A DNA stretch of 64,000 bases, from assembly GCF_036226685.1 (NCBI RefSeq), contig NZ_CP109009.1, forward strand, positions 930,001 to 994,000, written 5' to 3'. The stretch's first letter is position 1; the number at the start of each line of letters is the position of its first letter. The position numbers were made by a program, and so were the translations under genes. This DNA is from Streptomyces sp. NBC_00690. GTDB lineage: Bacteria; Actinomycetota; Actinomycetes; Streptomycetales; Streptomycetaceae. The notes below the pieces were generated by a model. That model saw only the letters and a program-made list of their open reading frames with translations. It was not told the DNA's origin and did no database searches. Positions 44,901 to 54,573 of this stretch are shown here, piece by piece.

Positions 44901-46037
44901 ATGACTGGTATGCAGTTCGGCATCTTCACCATCGGTGATGTGACACCCGATCCCACCACGGGCCGTACACCGACAGAGTCGGAACGTATCCGGGACACCG
45001 TGGCCATCGCCCTGAAGGCAGAGGAGGTCGGCCTCGACGTCTTCGCCACGGGTGAGCACCACAACCCACCCTTCGTGCCGTCCTCCCCCACAACACTCCT
45101 CGGCTTCATCGCCGCGAGGACGGAACGCATCATCCTGTCCACCTCGACCACACTCATCACCACCAACGATCCCGTCAAGATCGCCGAGGACTTCAGTGTG
45201 CTCCAGCACCTCGCCGACGGACGCACCGATGTGATGTTGGGGAGGGGGAACACTGGGCCGGTGTACCCATGGTTCGGCCAGGACATCCGTCAGGCGATCC
45301 CCCTCACGGTCGAGCACTACGGGCTGCTGCGCCGTCTGTGGCGCGAGGAAGTCGTCGACTGGGAGGGAAAGCTGCGCACCCCGCTCCAGAGCTTCACCCT
45401 TGCGCCCCGCCCGCTGGACGGCATTCCGCCCTTCGTGTGGCACGGCTCCATCCGCAGTCCCGAGATAGCGGAGTTGGCGGCATTCCACGGGGACGGATTC
45501 TTCGCCAACCACATCTTCTGGCCCGCCTCACATACCCGCACGATGGTCGAGCGCTACCGGACACGCTTCGCGCACTACGGCCACGGCACACCCGAGTCCG
45601 CGATCGTCGGGCTGGGAGGACAGATCTTCATCCGCCCCAACAGCCAGGACGCGGTCAAGGAGTTCCGGCCCTACTTCGACAACGCGCCGGTCTACGGGCA
45701 CGGACCCTCGTTGGAGGAGTTCACCTCGCTCACACCCCTAACGGTCGGATCACCCCAGCAGGTCATCGACAAGACCCTCGGCTTCCGCGAGTACGCCGGG
45801 GACTACCAACGCCAACTCTTCGTCCTGGACCACGCGGGACTTCCGCTCAAGACGGTGCTGGAGCAGTTGGACCTCCTGGGTGAGCAGGTCGTACCGGTGC
45901 TCCGCAAGGAGTTCGCCGTCGGCCGCTCCCCCGACGCCCCCGACGCCCCTACGCACCAGTCGTTGCTCCGGGCACGCGACGCCGCAGACGGGTCGACGGG
46001 CGCCGGGGACGTCGACACGCCGAGAGGATCCGGCTGA
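44901..46037 (+). CDS. LLM-class flavin-dependent monooxygenase
   Basis: A 378-aa bacterial-luciferase-like TIM barrel using FMNH2 (or F420H2) and O2. QFGIFTIGDVTPDPTTGRTP, EEVGLDVFATGEHHNPPFVP, ILSTSTTLITTNDPVKIAED and LQHLADGRTDVMLGRGNTGP are the usual blocks; the FMN phosphate site is near SIRSPEIAELAAFHGDGFF. A one-base gap to the FMN reductase gene shows a two-component system in which the reductase supplies the flavin. Start ATG 44901, with ATG 44910 as alternative. Confidence 0.92.
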   Translation: MTGMQFGIFTIGDVTPDPTTGRTPTESERIRDTVAIALKAEEVGLDVFATGEHHNPPFVPSSPTTLLGFIAARTERIILSTSTTLITTNDPVKIAEDFSVLQHLADGRTDVMLGRGNTGPVYPWFGQDIRQAIPLTVEHYGLLRRLWREEVVDWEGKLRTPLQSFTLAPRPLDGIPPFVWHGSIRSPEIAELAAFHGDGFFANHIFWPASHTRTMVERYRTRFAHYGHGTPESAIVGLGGQIFIRPNSQDAVKEFRPYFDNAPVYGHGPSLEEFTSLTPLTVGSPQQVIDKTLGFREYAGDYQRQLFVLDHAGLPLKTVLEQLDLLGEQVVPVLRKEFAVGRSPDAPDAPTHQSLLRARDAADGSTGAGDVDTPRGSG

Positions 46038-46038
46038 G

Positions 46039-46659
46039 ATGACAACCACGATTGCGATCATCACCGGCGGGCTGCGGGAGCCTTCATCCACGCGACTGCT
46101 GGCCGACCGGCTCGAAGCATCGGTACTCAGGGAACTCGCCGCTGCCGGTACCCCGGCCGAGTCCTCCTTCGTCGAACTGCGCCCCCTGGGACGCGCGATC
46201 ATCGACGCGATGCTGAGCGGGTTCCCCACCGCACCCCTGGAGGAGGCGTACGAAACCGTCAGTGCCGCCGACGGTGTCATCGCCGTCACTCCCGCGTTCA
46301 ACGCCTCCTTCAGCGGACTGTTCAAATCGTTCTTCGACGTACTGCCGGAAGACGCACTCTCCGACATGCCCGTGCTCATCGGCGCGACTGGCGGCACCGA
46401 ACGGCACTCACTGGTACTCGAACATGCACTGCGGCCGATGTTCTCGTATCTCCACGCCATCGTCTCGCCCCGCGGCGTCTACGCCGCCACCGATGACTTC
46501 GGCTCCCACAACAGCGGAACGGGCCTGGCCGACCGCATCAGTCGGGCGGCAGCCGACTACGCCCGCCTGGTCCAGGGCTGCGGCCCCCGCCATCGGCGCG
46601 AGGCCCTCACCGATGACGTGGCCGCCATGGAGCAACTTCTCCAGCCCGGCCCACGGTGA
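46039..46659 (+). CDS. NADPH-dependent FMN reductase (CE1759 family)
   Basis: A 206-aa flavodoxin-fold reductase. TIAIITGGLREPSSTRLLAD is the phosphate-binding loop, SAADGVIAVTPAFNASFSGL FKSFFDVL the flavin-binding region, and LIGATGGTERHSLVLEHALR PMFSYL is typical of the CE1759 group that accompanies LLM monooxygenases. It begins one base after the monooxygenase stop and should pass reduced FMN to it. Confidence 0.92.
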   Translation: MTTTIAIITGGLREPSSTRLLADRLEASVLRELAAAGTPAESSFVELRPLGRAIIDAMLSGFPTAPLEEAYETVSAADGVIAVTPAFNASFSGLFKSFFDVLPEDALSDMPVLIGATGGTERHSLVLEHALRPMFSYLHAIVSPRGVYAATDDFGSHNSGTGLADRISRAAADYARLVQGCGPRHRREALTDDVAAMEQLLQPGPR

Positions 46660-46777
46660 ACACCGACCGGGACCTACTTCCCCCTCGAACTTCACGCCCG
46701 TTCGATGCCACGAGCTGTGCCGGGCGTGCTGGATGCCCGCACCGTCGAGGTGGCCCGGTGCGGGCATCGTTGGCGCT

Positions 46778-47014
46778 CTAGCGTTGTGGGGGAAGACCCC
46801 GGCGTCCGACTCCCTGGAAGCGCCAGTAGAGGAGCCCCCACAGCCCGATCACGATCGCCAACCCCACCCATGCCTCACCGATGCCCTGCACGAAGATGAG
46901 GAAGAGGAGAAAGACCACGCAGGGGACCGTCAGGACCGCCGTAGCCTTCAGATTCCTGCTCACTTTGTCCGGGCCGGTGAATCGCGAGTGCCTCATTGCC
47001 GGGTTCCTTCCCAT
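46778..47014 (-). CDS. small membrane protein, candidate RHS immunity protein
   Basis: A 78-aa protein with two hydrophobic segments, ATAVLTVPCVVFLLFLIFVQ and GEAWVGLAIVIGLWGLLYW, and basic ends. It starts 7 bp after the stop of the RHS-protein gene on the same strand, so the two are cotranscribed. In polymorphic toxin loci the cognate immunity gene occupies exactly this place, and a membrane immunity protein would fit a membrane-active effector tail. I know no homologue by name; the role is inferred. An alternative start is ATG 46996. Confidence 0.65.
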   Translation of the reverse strand: MGRNPAMRHSRFTGPDKVSRNLKATAVLTVPCVVFLLFLIFVQGIGEAWVGLAIVIGLWGLLYWRFQGVGRRGLPPQR

Positions 47015-47020
47015 GGACGA

Positions 47021-50000
47021 CTATCCCTTGATCGCGCCGGAGACGATCTCCCCCGTGTAGAAGCCGACGCCGGCGCACACGGCCGGGGCAACGGCCGCTC
47101 CCACACCGGTTCCCGCCGTGAGGGCACCGCATCCCACACCGGCCAGGGTGCCGACGGCCCATCCCGCCACGCTGGCCCACGCTGCCCGGGTGTCCCCCTG
47201 GATGGCGGCGATCCCCGTATTGATCAGGTCGCTGCTCTTGCCGAGCCCTTCCAACGCGCCCCCGATGCTGATGAGCCCGGTGGGGTCAATGCGGTTGACG
47301 GGGTCACCCTCGGCATAGAGATAGGGGTTCTTCTCCTGGCCGCTGGGGTCGGGGCTGGTGAAGCGGCTGGTGTGGGGGTCGTAGTAGCGGGCGGCGTAGT
47401 GGTAGAGACCGGTGGGGTCTTGGTAGCCGGCGGCGAAGCGGTAGGGCTGGGGAACGGTTTCGGTGGTGGTGGAGCGTTTCACTCCGCGGGGCTCGTAGGC
47501 GTAGGTGTTGACCTTGGTGCCGGTGTCGTCGGCGAGCGCGACCACGCTGCCGATGGCGTCGGTGAGGTAGTAGTAGCTGCGGCCCCCGGTGGTCATGGAG
47601 TTGAGGGTGCCCCCGGGTTCCCGGTTGAATCCCCGGTCCACGCCTGCCGTACTGGTGGCGGACAGCCCGAGCGGCCCGTTGTGGAAGAAGGTGTCGCCGA
47701 GCCTGATGCGCTCGCTTTGGTCGGTGGAGCCGTACTGACCGGTGTAGGTGGTCGCACCGATGGTGAGTGACGTCAACTGCGCATAGTCCGACCACTGCCC
47801 TGCGGTACGGGTGCCGTCCGTGCTGGAAGCGGCGGCGGTCTCGTTGCCGGCCGCGTCGTGGGACCAGTTGGTGGTGGAACCGTTCTTCGCGGTGATCTGC
47901 TGGGCATCGTTGATGGTGTAGGTGGTGGCGGCGGGGCAGCCGGAGACCGTGCCCTGTGAGGTGAGGTTGCCGGCCCGGTCGTAGCAGTACTGCCAGGCCG
48001 CGCTGAGGGTGCTGCCCTGCTCCTCCTTGGCGTAGGCGAGGCGTCCCTCGCCGTCGTAGCTGTAGGTCGTCTTCCGACCGGCGACGGCATCGGTGGCGGT
48101 GCGGATCTTGCTGCTGTCCTTGGTGCCGTTGCGGTAGGAGTAGTCCAGCTCGGTCAGGGTGCCCTGAGACGAAGTGGCCTTGATCTTCTCAGGCCGGCCG
48201 GAGCTGTCCAGGGTCACGTTCTGCACGGTTCCGCCGGGATACGTGGTCTTCGTGCGGGTGTCGTTGCGGTTGTACTCGTACGTCGTCGTCCTGTTGGCCG
48301 TCGGCTCCTTCAGCTGGGTGAGTTTGTTGACGGCGTTCCAGGTGTAGTCGGTGACGCCCGAGGGGTCGGTGTAGGTGTCGACGTTGCCGGCGGGGGTGTA
48401 GGTGAGTTGGGTCTGGGAGCCGTTCTGGAGGGTGCGGATGGTTTCGCGGGAGAGCGGGTCGAACTCGTAGCGGATGGCACCGGTACCGTCGGAGCGAAGG
48501 GTGAGGTTGCCGTCCCCGTCGTACTCGTAACGCACGCTGGCGGTGGGGGTGGTGACGGTCTTGGTGCGATCGCGGTGGTCGTAGGTGTAGGTGGTGGTGA
48601 TCCCTCGGCCGTCGGTCACCGTCAGAGGTCGTCCGAGCGCATCGTAGGTGTACGTGGTGGGGCCCAGCGGGGTCGGCGGCGTGACCTTTTCCAGGTTGCC
48701 CTGGCCGTCGTAGCGGAAGGCGGTGGAGACCGTCTTCGTCGCGGTCATCCGAGTGGTGGCCTTGCAGCGCTGGCCTTCGAATCCGCCGCAGGTGGGAGCG
48801 GCGGGGTTGTGGTCGAAGGTGCGGGTCCCGCCTCCGGTGCCGGTCACCGCGACCGTGGTGGTGTTGCCTGCGGCGTCGTAGGCGTAGTCGGTCTTCTCGT
48901 CGTCGGCCGTGGTCATGGACCCGGGCAGGTCCGCCCCGGCGATCGTCTGATAGCCCGTCATGGAGGCGGTCGCCCCGGTGGGCAGCTTCGCGGAGGTCGG
49001 GTTGTTGCGCCCGTCCCAACCGTAGGCGGTCACATTCCCGGCGCCGCCGCCCACGCCCATCGCGTCGGTTGCGGTGGCCACGTTGCGGTTGGCGTCGAAG
49101 GTGGTCGAGCGATCACGGCCGAGCGCGTCGGTGACCTTGGTGACCGCGCCGTCCGCATGGTGTTCGTATCGCGTGGCGTGCTGCTCCGGGTTGGTGACCG
49201 TCGTGGTCCCGGCGGCCTGCGGGTCGGCAGCGGAGTAGGCGTAGTTGTAGGTCGGTCCCGTGTGGCCGGAGCCGTTGAAGGCAGTGGCCCTCAGCATGGA
49301 CGTCACCCGGTTGACGCTGTCGTAGGTGAAGACCGTCACGCGTCCCTGGGGAGTGGTGATCTTTGTCAACCGGCGCGAGGGGTCGTAGTCGAAGAGTGTT
49401 GCCTTGCCCTCGGTGTCGGTGGTCTTCGCCAGATCACCGGCCGGGTTGAGGTCGAAGACCGCGGTGCGACCGACGTTGTCCTTGGCCTGCCACTGGTTCG
49501 GATATGTCTTCACCAGGTCGACCCAGCGGCCGGAGCGGGTCTCGGTGAGTTTGAAACCCTTGTGTTCGGTCCCCTGGTTGTGTTGTGTGACGGAGATCGT
49601 GCCCTTGTTGCGATCGGTGACCTTCGTCAGCGTGCCGTGCTGGTCATAGGTGTCCTTCACCCCGGACTTGCGGTCGGTCAGTGTGTAGGTCCCGTCGGCA
49701 TTCGCCTTCAGGTCCTTCGAGTAGCCCGTCGGCGTGGTGAAGTTGCCGCCGGAGCCAGGGCTGAATCGGACCGTGTCCCCGGTCGCGTCGTACAGCACCA
49801 CCGAGCCGGTGGAGATCTTCAGATAGCGTTCGTACCCCTGCCACCAGCGCTGGGACACCTTGCCCCACGGAGCGTCCAGCGAGTTGTAGGTACGGGTCAG
49901 CCGCAACTTCTGGCCCACCCCCGCGATGTCGAAGTCCGTCCCGGCAAGCATCAGGTTGCCGTTGGAGAGATTGATCCGGGCGACCAGGGAGTCGGTGATC

Positions 50001-50389
50001 CTGAAGTCCGAGATCCGGTGCCAGGGCACCGCACCCTGCCCCTCCGGATCGAACGGGGTCGACGCACCGACGCGAGGGGATTGCGTGGAACCCGAAGTGG
50101 CGCCGGAACGTTTCCTCTCCGATGCGCGCCAGGTCGCCACCTCCTGCGAGGGGGCAGCTTCCGGCTCCGTCGGGACGGGCTTGGTCGTGCCCACCGCGAC
50201 CGGCGGGCTCACGAAAGGCGTCGCCTTCTTGCCCCAGACCGAGTCGACGCCCGGCTCAGGGCCCGGGGGCGCGGCGGTCGCGGGAAGCGCAGTGACCGTC
50301 AGGGACAGGACGGCGAAACTGGTCACCGTGAACAGGACGGCCCGTCTGCGGGCGCGCTGTGATGGTGAGCGGAAAGTCGGAGAACCCAT
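47021..50389 (-). CDS. secreted RHS/YD-repeat protein with C-terminal glycine-rich tail
   Basis: A 1122-aa exported protein. Signal peptide: RARRRAVLFTVTSFAVLSLT, cut near ATAA. DUF6531-like region at DSLVARINLSNGNLMLAGTD; about twenty YD repeats between residues 230 and 900 (for example TTYTYDALGRPLTVTDGRG). The RHS core ends with RYYDPHTSRFTSPDPSGQ ... NPYLYAEGDPVNRIDPTGL, after which a variable 83-residue tail (1040-1122) begins. The tail is hydrophobic and Gly/Ala-rich (VGTLAGVGCGALTAGTGVGA), like a glycine-zipper membrane segment. GGAGGAATCTC precedes the ATG. The next gene encodes a two-helix membrane protein. Toxin function of the tail is inferred. Confidence 0.9.
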   Translation of the reverse strand: MGSPTFRSPSQRARRRAVLFTVTSFAVLSLTVTALPATAAPPGPEPGVDSVWGKKATPFVSPPVAVGTTKPVPTEPEAAPSQEVATWRASERKRSGATSGSTQSPRVGASTPFDPEGQGAVPWHRISDFRITDSLVARINLSNGNLMLAGTDFDIAGVGQKLRLTRTYNSLDAPWGKVSQRWWQGYERYLKISTGSVVLYDATGDTVRFSPGSGGNFTTPTGYSKDLKANADGTYTLTDRKSGVKDTYDQHGTLTKVTDRNKGTISVTQHNQGTEHKGFKLTETRSGRWVDLVKTYPNQWQAKDNVGRTAVFDLNPAGDLAKTTDTEGKATLFDYDPSRRLTKITTPQGRVTVFTYDSVNRVTSMLRATAFNGSGHTGPTYNYAYSAADPQAAGTTTVTNPEQHATRYEHHADGAVTKVTDALGRDRSTTFDANRNVATATDAMGVGGGAGNVTAYGWDGRNNPTSAKLPTGATASMTGYQTIAGADLPGSMTTADDEKTDYAYDAAGNTTTVAVTGTGGGTRTFDHNPAAPTCGGFEGQRCKATTRMTATKTVSTAFRYDGQGNLEKVTPPTPLGPTTYTYDALGRPLTVTDGRGITTTYTYDHRDRTKTVTTPTASVRYEYDGDGNLTLRSDGTGAIRYEFDPLSRETIRTLQNGSQTQLTYTPAGNVDTYTDPSGVTDYTWNAVNKLTQLKEPTANRTTTYEYNRNDTRTKTTYPGGTVQNVTLDSSGRPEKIKATSSQGTLTELDYSYRNGTKDSSKIRTATDAVAGRKTTYSYDGEGRLAYAKEEQGSTLSAAWQYCYDRAGNLTSQGTVSGCPAATTYTINDAQQITAKNGSTTNWSHDAAGNETAAASSTDGTRTAGQWSDYAQLTSLTIGATTYTGQYGSTDQSERIRLGDTFFHNGPLGLSATSTAGVDRGFNREPGGTLNSMTTGGRSYYYLTDAIGSVVALADDTGTKVNTYAYEPRGVKRSTTTETVPQPYRFAAGYQDPTGLYHYAARYYDPHTSRFTSPDPSGQEKNPYLYAEGDPVNRIDPTGLISIGGALEGLGKSSDLINTGIAAIQGDTRAAWASVAGWAVGTLAGVGCGALTAGTGVGAAVAPAVCAGVGFYTGEIVSGAIKG

Positions 50390-51091
50390 GAGATTCCTCC
50401 ACAGGAATCAACCGCAGCGACCTCTGTGGTCACTGGAGCAGCACACGCTGTCACAGCGTCTTCACAGCTCCACCGCCCCTTCCCCTCAATTGATGCCACA
50501 TACAGACAAGTTCTGGCCAAGGTTCTCGGGCCCTGAATACCGGCAGAATCCGCTGAAGACCTGAATCGGGGCACTGATGGCAGCATTTCGATGGCATCCA
50601 AGGGTGTCCGAAGAACACCACCTATCACCAACCATCGGGAACCTCGCCGGTGTTATGACAGCGTGATGGGTGGGTCCGAGATCGACAGCTGATCGCCAGC
50701 CGAGCGGATGCAACGCGTCCCCCAACTCCTACGCCCCGGGCTTCAGGAGCCAGCAGCGAAGGGCCGGCGAGCATGGCTTATGCATCGTCAGTTTGTTGCA
50801 GCGGCCCGCCCCAGCCCATGCCCACCCGCTGTTCCGCGGTGCGCGCCATGCCCCGGGGGCGATGACGCCGATCAGCGAAGGGCCCAACTTGGCGACCAGC
50901 AAGGGCACTTGAGGACTACGCCCCTTGCCCGAAACCGCGCCCGCCGTAGCTCCAGAGGGGGATGTCGGGCGTCGTCATCGCAGGTGACGACTTCATCAGC
51001 GACCACCACCTAGCGTGTCGCACATGATCGGTGGCGCTCGGCGACTGCCCGGAGATCCGATCGATCCCACACACCGATCCGGAGATCCGCC
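50390..51091. other. intergenic region, 700 bp
   Basis: It lies between divergent genes and must hold both promoters (RHS on the minus strand, glycosyltransferase on the plus strand). Short frames in 50670-51013 are low-quality; I see no gene, RNA or clear repeat. Confidence 0.4.
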
Positions 51092-52528
51092 GTGCCCAAA
51101 GCTGCCTTAACAACGGCCGGACCGGCCCTGTTCTCACTCGTTCTCGGGCTGTGGGGAATAGCGCGTGAAGACAGCATGTGGCGCGATGAGGCGGCGACTT
51201 GGCAGGTGGCCCACAGGACCGTGCCCGAGATCTGGCACCTGCTGGAGCGCGTTGATGTCGTCCACGGCCTCTACTACCTTTTCATGCACGGCGCGTTCGC
51301 TCTCGTCGGGGACAGCCTGCTCACGCTGCGACTGCCCTCCGTACTGGCCATGTCCGGTGCAGCCGCCCTGGTCACCCTTCTCGGCAGCCGGCTGGCCAAT
51401 CGATCTGCGGGCGTGGCAGCAGGGTTGGCATTCACCTTGATCCCCGCAGTTCAACAGTACGCACAGGAGGGACGCCCCTACGCCCTGGTGACCGCCTGTG
51501 TGGCGTTGGCATGCTGGTTGCTGGTCTTCGCCGTCGACAGGCCAGGCGCAGGCCCGTGGGCGGCGTACAGCATGGCGCTACTGGTGGCAGCGCTGCTCAA
51601 CTGGTTCTCTCTCCTGGTGTTACTCGCGCACGCGGCGACAATCACCCTCGCCCGCCCGCCCCGCACCACCGTTCTGTCCTGGGGAGCGGCCTCGACCGCC
51701 GCGGTGCTCGGCACACTGCCCCTCGTGGTGGCGAGCGAGGCCCAATCCGGTCAGGCCGCCTGGATACCCTCGATCAGCGGAAGCACACTCCTCGGTCTGC
51801 TCCTGGCACTACTCACGGGCGCGGTGTGTGCATGGCTCGCCCGGTCGGGGAAAGGCTGGCGCACTCCCCCCGGCGAGCGGCTGCCGCTCGTCTCACTCGC
51901 CCTGCCGTTGCTCGCCCTGCCTCCGCTCGCCTTGCTCGGCGTCTCACTGTTCCGTCCCGTCTACTTGGCGCGATACGTCCTGTTCAGCCATCTCGGACTC
52001 GCCCTCCTCATCGGTGCGGCATGCCACGCACTCGCGTGCCGTCTGCGCACACCGCCTCGGCGGACGACCGCCGTGGTGATGGCAGTCGCTTTCGTCGGGC
52101 TGCTTCCCGTCCAGCTGTCACTGCGCTGCGCGAGCAGCCGGGTCGACGATGTGCTGTCCACGGCCGAGAATGTCGCCGCGGTCAGCCGAGCGGGTGATGC
52201 GGTGCTGTTCATCCCGGCAGCACGCCGCGACACCGCACTCGTCTCCCCGGCCGAGTTCACCGGGATCGAAGACATCGCACTGACCCGGGACCCGCTGGAG
52301 TCCGGCACCCTAAAAGGCTTGGAGGACACTCCGGAGCGGATTGCCAGGGCCATGCTGGAGGTGCGCCGCATCGTGGTCGTCCGTGATGAACGCGCATCGC
52401 CCGCCGCCACGGAGCGCGACCGGGCCAAACAGCGCATCCTGGACGCGTACTTCGTCCGTACCTCCGAGACCAGCGAACGGGGGCGCAGTGTCATGGTGTT
52501 CCAGCGGTCACCACAGTCAGCGCGATGA
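51092..52528 (+). CDS. GT39-like membrane glycosyltransferase
   Basis: A 478-aa polytopic membrane protein of the GT-C fold. The first extracytoplasmic loop has SMWRDEAATWQVAHR, the DE motif of ArnT/PMT-type polyprenyl-phosphate sugar transferases, after the first membrane helix. LYYLFMHGAFALVGDSLLTL RLPS matches the usual follow-on of DUF/GT39 (dolichyl-phosphate-mannose mannosyltransferase) actinobacterial proteins; about ten helices and a C-terminal soluble part (about 365-478) follow. It would transfer a lipid-linked sugar outside the cell; acceptor unknown. GTG start. Confidence 0.8.
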   Translation: MPKAALTTAGPALFSLVLGLWGIAREDSMWRDEAATWQVAHRTVPEIWHLLERVDVVHGLYYLFMHGAFALVGDSLLTLRLPSVLAMSGAAALVTLLGSRLANRSAGVAAGLAFTLIPAVQQYAQEGRPYALVTACVALACWLLVFAVDRPGAGPWAAYSMALLVAALLNWFSLLVLLAHAATITLARPPRTTVLSWGAASTAAVLGTLPLVVASEAQSGQAAWIPSISGSTLLGLLLALLTGAVCAWLARSGKGWRTPPGERLPLVSLALPLLALPPLALLGVSLFRPVYLARYVLFSHLGLALLIGAACHALACRLRTPPRRTTAVVMAVAFVGLLPVQLSLRCASSRVDDVLSTAENVAAVSRAGDAVLFIPAARRDTALVSPAEFTGIEDIALTRDPLESGTLKGLEDTPERIARAMLEVRRIVVVRDERASPAATERDRAKQRILDAYFVRTSETSERGRSVMVFQRSPQSAR

Positions 52529-52703
52529 TCCCGGCTCTCCGATTCCTCCCCGTCCGTTCGCGTGCCGGATCCCCTACCAGGTATCGCGGCTCCCTCAGCG
52601 CCTGGTGGATCGACACCCCACCGGGCCCTGGGTACGTTTCTCACACTGGCGTCCCACTGCCCCCTGTGCTGGAGCCAGCTCGTAGGCGTTCCCCCAACGC
52701 CTC

Positions 52704-53687
52704 TCAGGCATAGCGCATGAGCAGGGCTTCGATGTATGTTTCCAGCCGTTGCGTCAGAACACCGCTCGTCAGATCGACACGGCCCAGTTCGCGCCAAGGG
52801 ACGGCGACCTTCTCCGCATCCGGAGCAAAACCCAACGCGTCCAACAGCCGCCAGTGGAGATGGTCGGTGTCGTCGTCGGCAAGGGCTCCTCCCGCGGCGA
52901 CATAGCGATCGGCGAAGCGCATGCCTTCAGAAATCCCATGCAGCAGGGCCAGGGCAGTCGAGCAATGGGCCACATCCAGATCGGCCGGCCCCCAGGAGGT
53001 CTCCACCCAGTCGACGACACCACTGATCTCCAGGCCATCGCCGGCACCGGTGAAGAGGACGTTGCCCGGGTGGAAGTCCCGGTGCAGAAAGCACCCCTGA
53101 TGGGCGGGGGGTTCCCGGCGAATGACGTCGACGGCCCGCTCCCAGAGCTCAGGACGCTCGGTGACTGCCGGCCGGGTCACTCGCTCGGGAGAAGCCCATG
53201 CCTGGTAGGTCCGAGGTCGTTGTTGCGCGGTCACCGGAAGTCGATGGATACCCACCAGTTGCCGGGCCAGGAGTTCAGCGCGGTCAGCAGCGCCCTGATC
53301 TCCGAGGCGCACGGTCCCCGGCAGCAGGGACATCAGCAGGGAAGGGTGATCGCAGTACTGCGCCGTTGCGTCCACCGCGGCGAGCGTGGCGGCGGGTACG
53401 TCCGTGTCACCGAGCAGACGCAGGACGGTCGCCTCGCGGGTGAGCAAGCCCTCCGCGTGCCGAACGAAGAAGGGTTTGACGAAGGACCGCAGGACGAGCG
53501 AGCGCCCGCCACCCGGGCCACTGACGTCCAGTCGACGCATCTCCGATGTCCAGCCACCGCGCAGCCGGACGACCTTATCGATGTGTTCGGCCTCGGACAG
53601 GCCCTTCTCCACCCAGGAACGCGTGGCGTCCCAGCCCCGACCGTCAGCATCCGCATCGCCGCCTGCGGCACCTATACCTGAACCCAT
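52704..53687 (-). CDS. aminoglycoside phosphotransferase-family kinase
   Basis: A 327-aa APH/choline-kinase-fold protein. HRDFHPGNVLF is Brenner's motif with the catalytic Asp and Asn, and VVDWVETSWGPADLDVAHCS is the DxD metal site. The N-lobe has VRLRGGWTSEMRRLDV and LRSFVKPFF, the latter with a candidate ATP-binding Lys. Such kinases act on antibiotics, choline, homoserine or fructosamines; nothing here identifies the substrate. Convergent with the glycosyltransferase gene. Confidence 0.88.
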   Translation of the reverse strand: MGSGIGAAGGDADADGRGWDATRSWVEKGLSEAEHIDKVVRLRGGWTSEMRRLDVSGPGGGRSLVLRSFVKPFFVRHAEGLLTREATVLRLLGDTDVPAATLAAVDATAQYCDHPSLLMSLLPGTVRLGDQGAADRAELLARQLVGIHRLPVTAQQRPRTYQAWASPERVTRPAVTERPELWERAVDVIRREPPAHQGCFLHRDFHPGNVLFTGAGDGLEISGVVDWVETSWGPADLDVAHCSTALALLHGISEGMRFADRYVAAGGALADDDTDHLHWRLLDALGFAPDAEKVAVPWRELGRVDLTSGVLTQRLETYIEALLMRYA

Positions 53688-53909
53688 GAAGGGAGACTAT
53701 CCCGCCCCCAATGAACGCATCCCGTGCACCGAATTCGCCAACGCTGTCACGCAGATCCTCACGCTGAACCAACTCGCCGCGATGAGTGCGACGAGTTCTC
53801 AGTGGGTTTCAAGTAGGCATGCGCCGGTCTTCGGGCCTGTGGGGCGTTGGGCGGCGGACGGCTCTCGGCGAGTTCGCTGCGGGGGCCTCCGAACTCGGTC
53901 GAGGAGCCT

Positions 53910-54503
53910 TCATTCCAACGGTCGCGGGGATGCCAGGACTCTGGTGGTGAAATCTGCCAAGTGAACGCGCATCTGCTCTCGCGTCATTCGCTGTTGGCCG
54001 ACGAGGTGTTCGACGAGGTCGGCGCGGGTGGCAGCGAGTAGGGCATGAGCCGTGAAACCGGCATCGGTGAGTCCGGGAATCTGCTCCAGCGCGGACTGGA
54101 GCGTGCTGTGCCACTCTGCGTAGTGCCCTACCTCGTAGGGGCTGTCGCCACCGGTTCCCTCCAGGGCCAGCGCAAGGTGGCGGTTGTCGAGCTTGAAGCA
54201 CAGCACAGCGTCAAGAAGGGCGGATACGCGCCGGATTGGCGAGGTGCCGGGCGCCAGAGGGGGTTCTCCCCCTTCGGCGGCGAGCCTGATCGGCGCGAGC
54301 CGCATCTCGTACAGCGCGTGAATCAGTCCGGTTCGGTCGCCGAAACCACGGAAGAGCGTCGCCTTGCCCACTCCGGCCGCCGCCGCGATGTCGGCCATGG
54401 TGACCGCCCGAGGGCTCTCACAACGGGCGAAGAGCGCATCGGCCGCCGCGAGCACAGCCTCCCGATTGCGAGCGGCGTCCGCGCGTCGCTTGCGTTCGGA
54501 CAT
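53910..54503 (-). CDS. TetR-family transcriptional regulator
   Basis: A 197-aa TetR regulator. NREAVLAAADALFARCESPR AVTMADIAAAAGVGKATLFR GFGDRTGLIHAL is the helix-turn-helix region. The C-terminal ligand domain contains LCFKLDNRHLALALEGTGGD, as in TetR_C_33/ SACE-type regulators. Divergent from an NmrA-like gene across 93 bp with two palindromic operators, so it most likely represses both. Confidence 0.92.
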   Translation of the reverse strand: MSERKRRADAARNREAVLAAADALFARCESPRAVTMADIAAAAGVGKATLFRGFGDRTGLIHALYEMRLAPIRLAAEGGEPPLAPGTSPIRRVSALLDAVLCFKLDNRHLALALEGTGGDSPYEVGHYAEWHSTLQSALEQIPGLTDAGFTAHALLAATRADLVEHLVGQQRMTREQMRVHLADFTTRVLASPRPLE

Positions 54504-54529
54504 GGGGTTCGCTCCTCCGTTTACAAAGC

Positions 54530-54542
54530 GGACCCTCGGTCC
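54530..54542. promoter_or_regulatory. TetR operator copy 1
   Basis: GGACCCTCGGTCC followed by GTATCGT; copy 2 is the same with one change, 31 bp on. Palindromic arms GGACC/GGTCC. Confidence 0.7.
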
Positions 54543-54560
54543 GTATCGTCAACACTAACC

Positions 54561-54573
54561 GGACCCTGGGTCC
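54561..54573. promoter_or_regulatory. TetR operator copy 2
   Basis: GGACCCTGGGTCC, perfect 6-bp arms around one base, again followed by GTATCGT. It lies 24 bp before the NmrA-like start codon. Confidence 0.75.

Noticed and set aside
48407-50362. Plus-strand frame of 651 codons over the RHS gene
   Set aside because: Antisense shadow of the YD repeats; Val/Gly/Arg-rich repetitive composition.
53686-53964. Plus-strand frame beginning MKGDYPAPNERIPCTEF
   Set aside because: The first 40 residues look somewhat protein-like and may be a remnant, but the frame turns Arg-rich, ends inside the TetR gene on the opposite strand and matches nothing I know.
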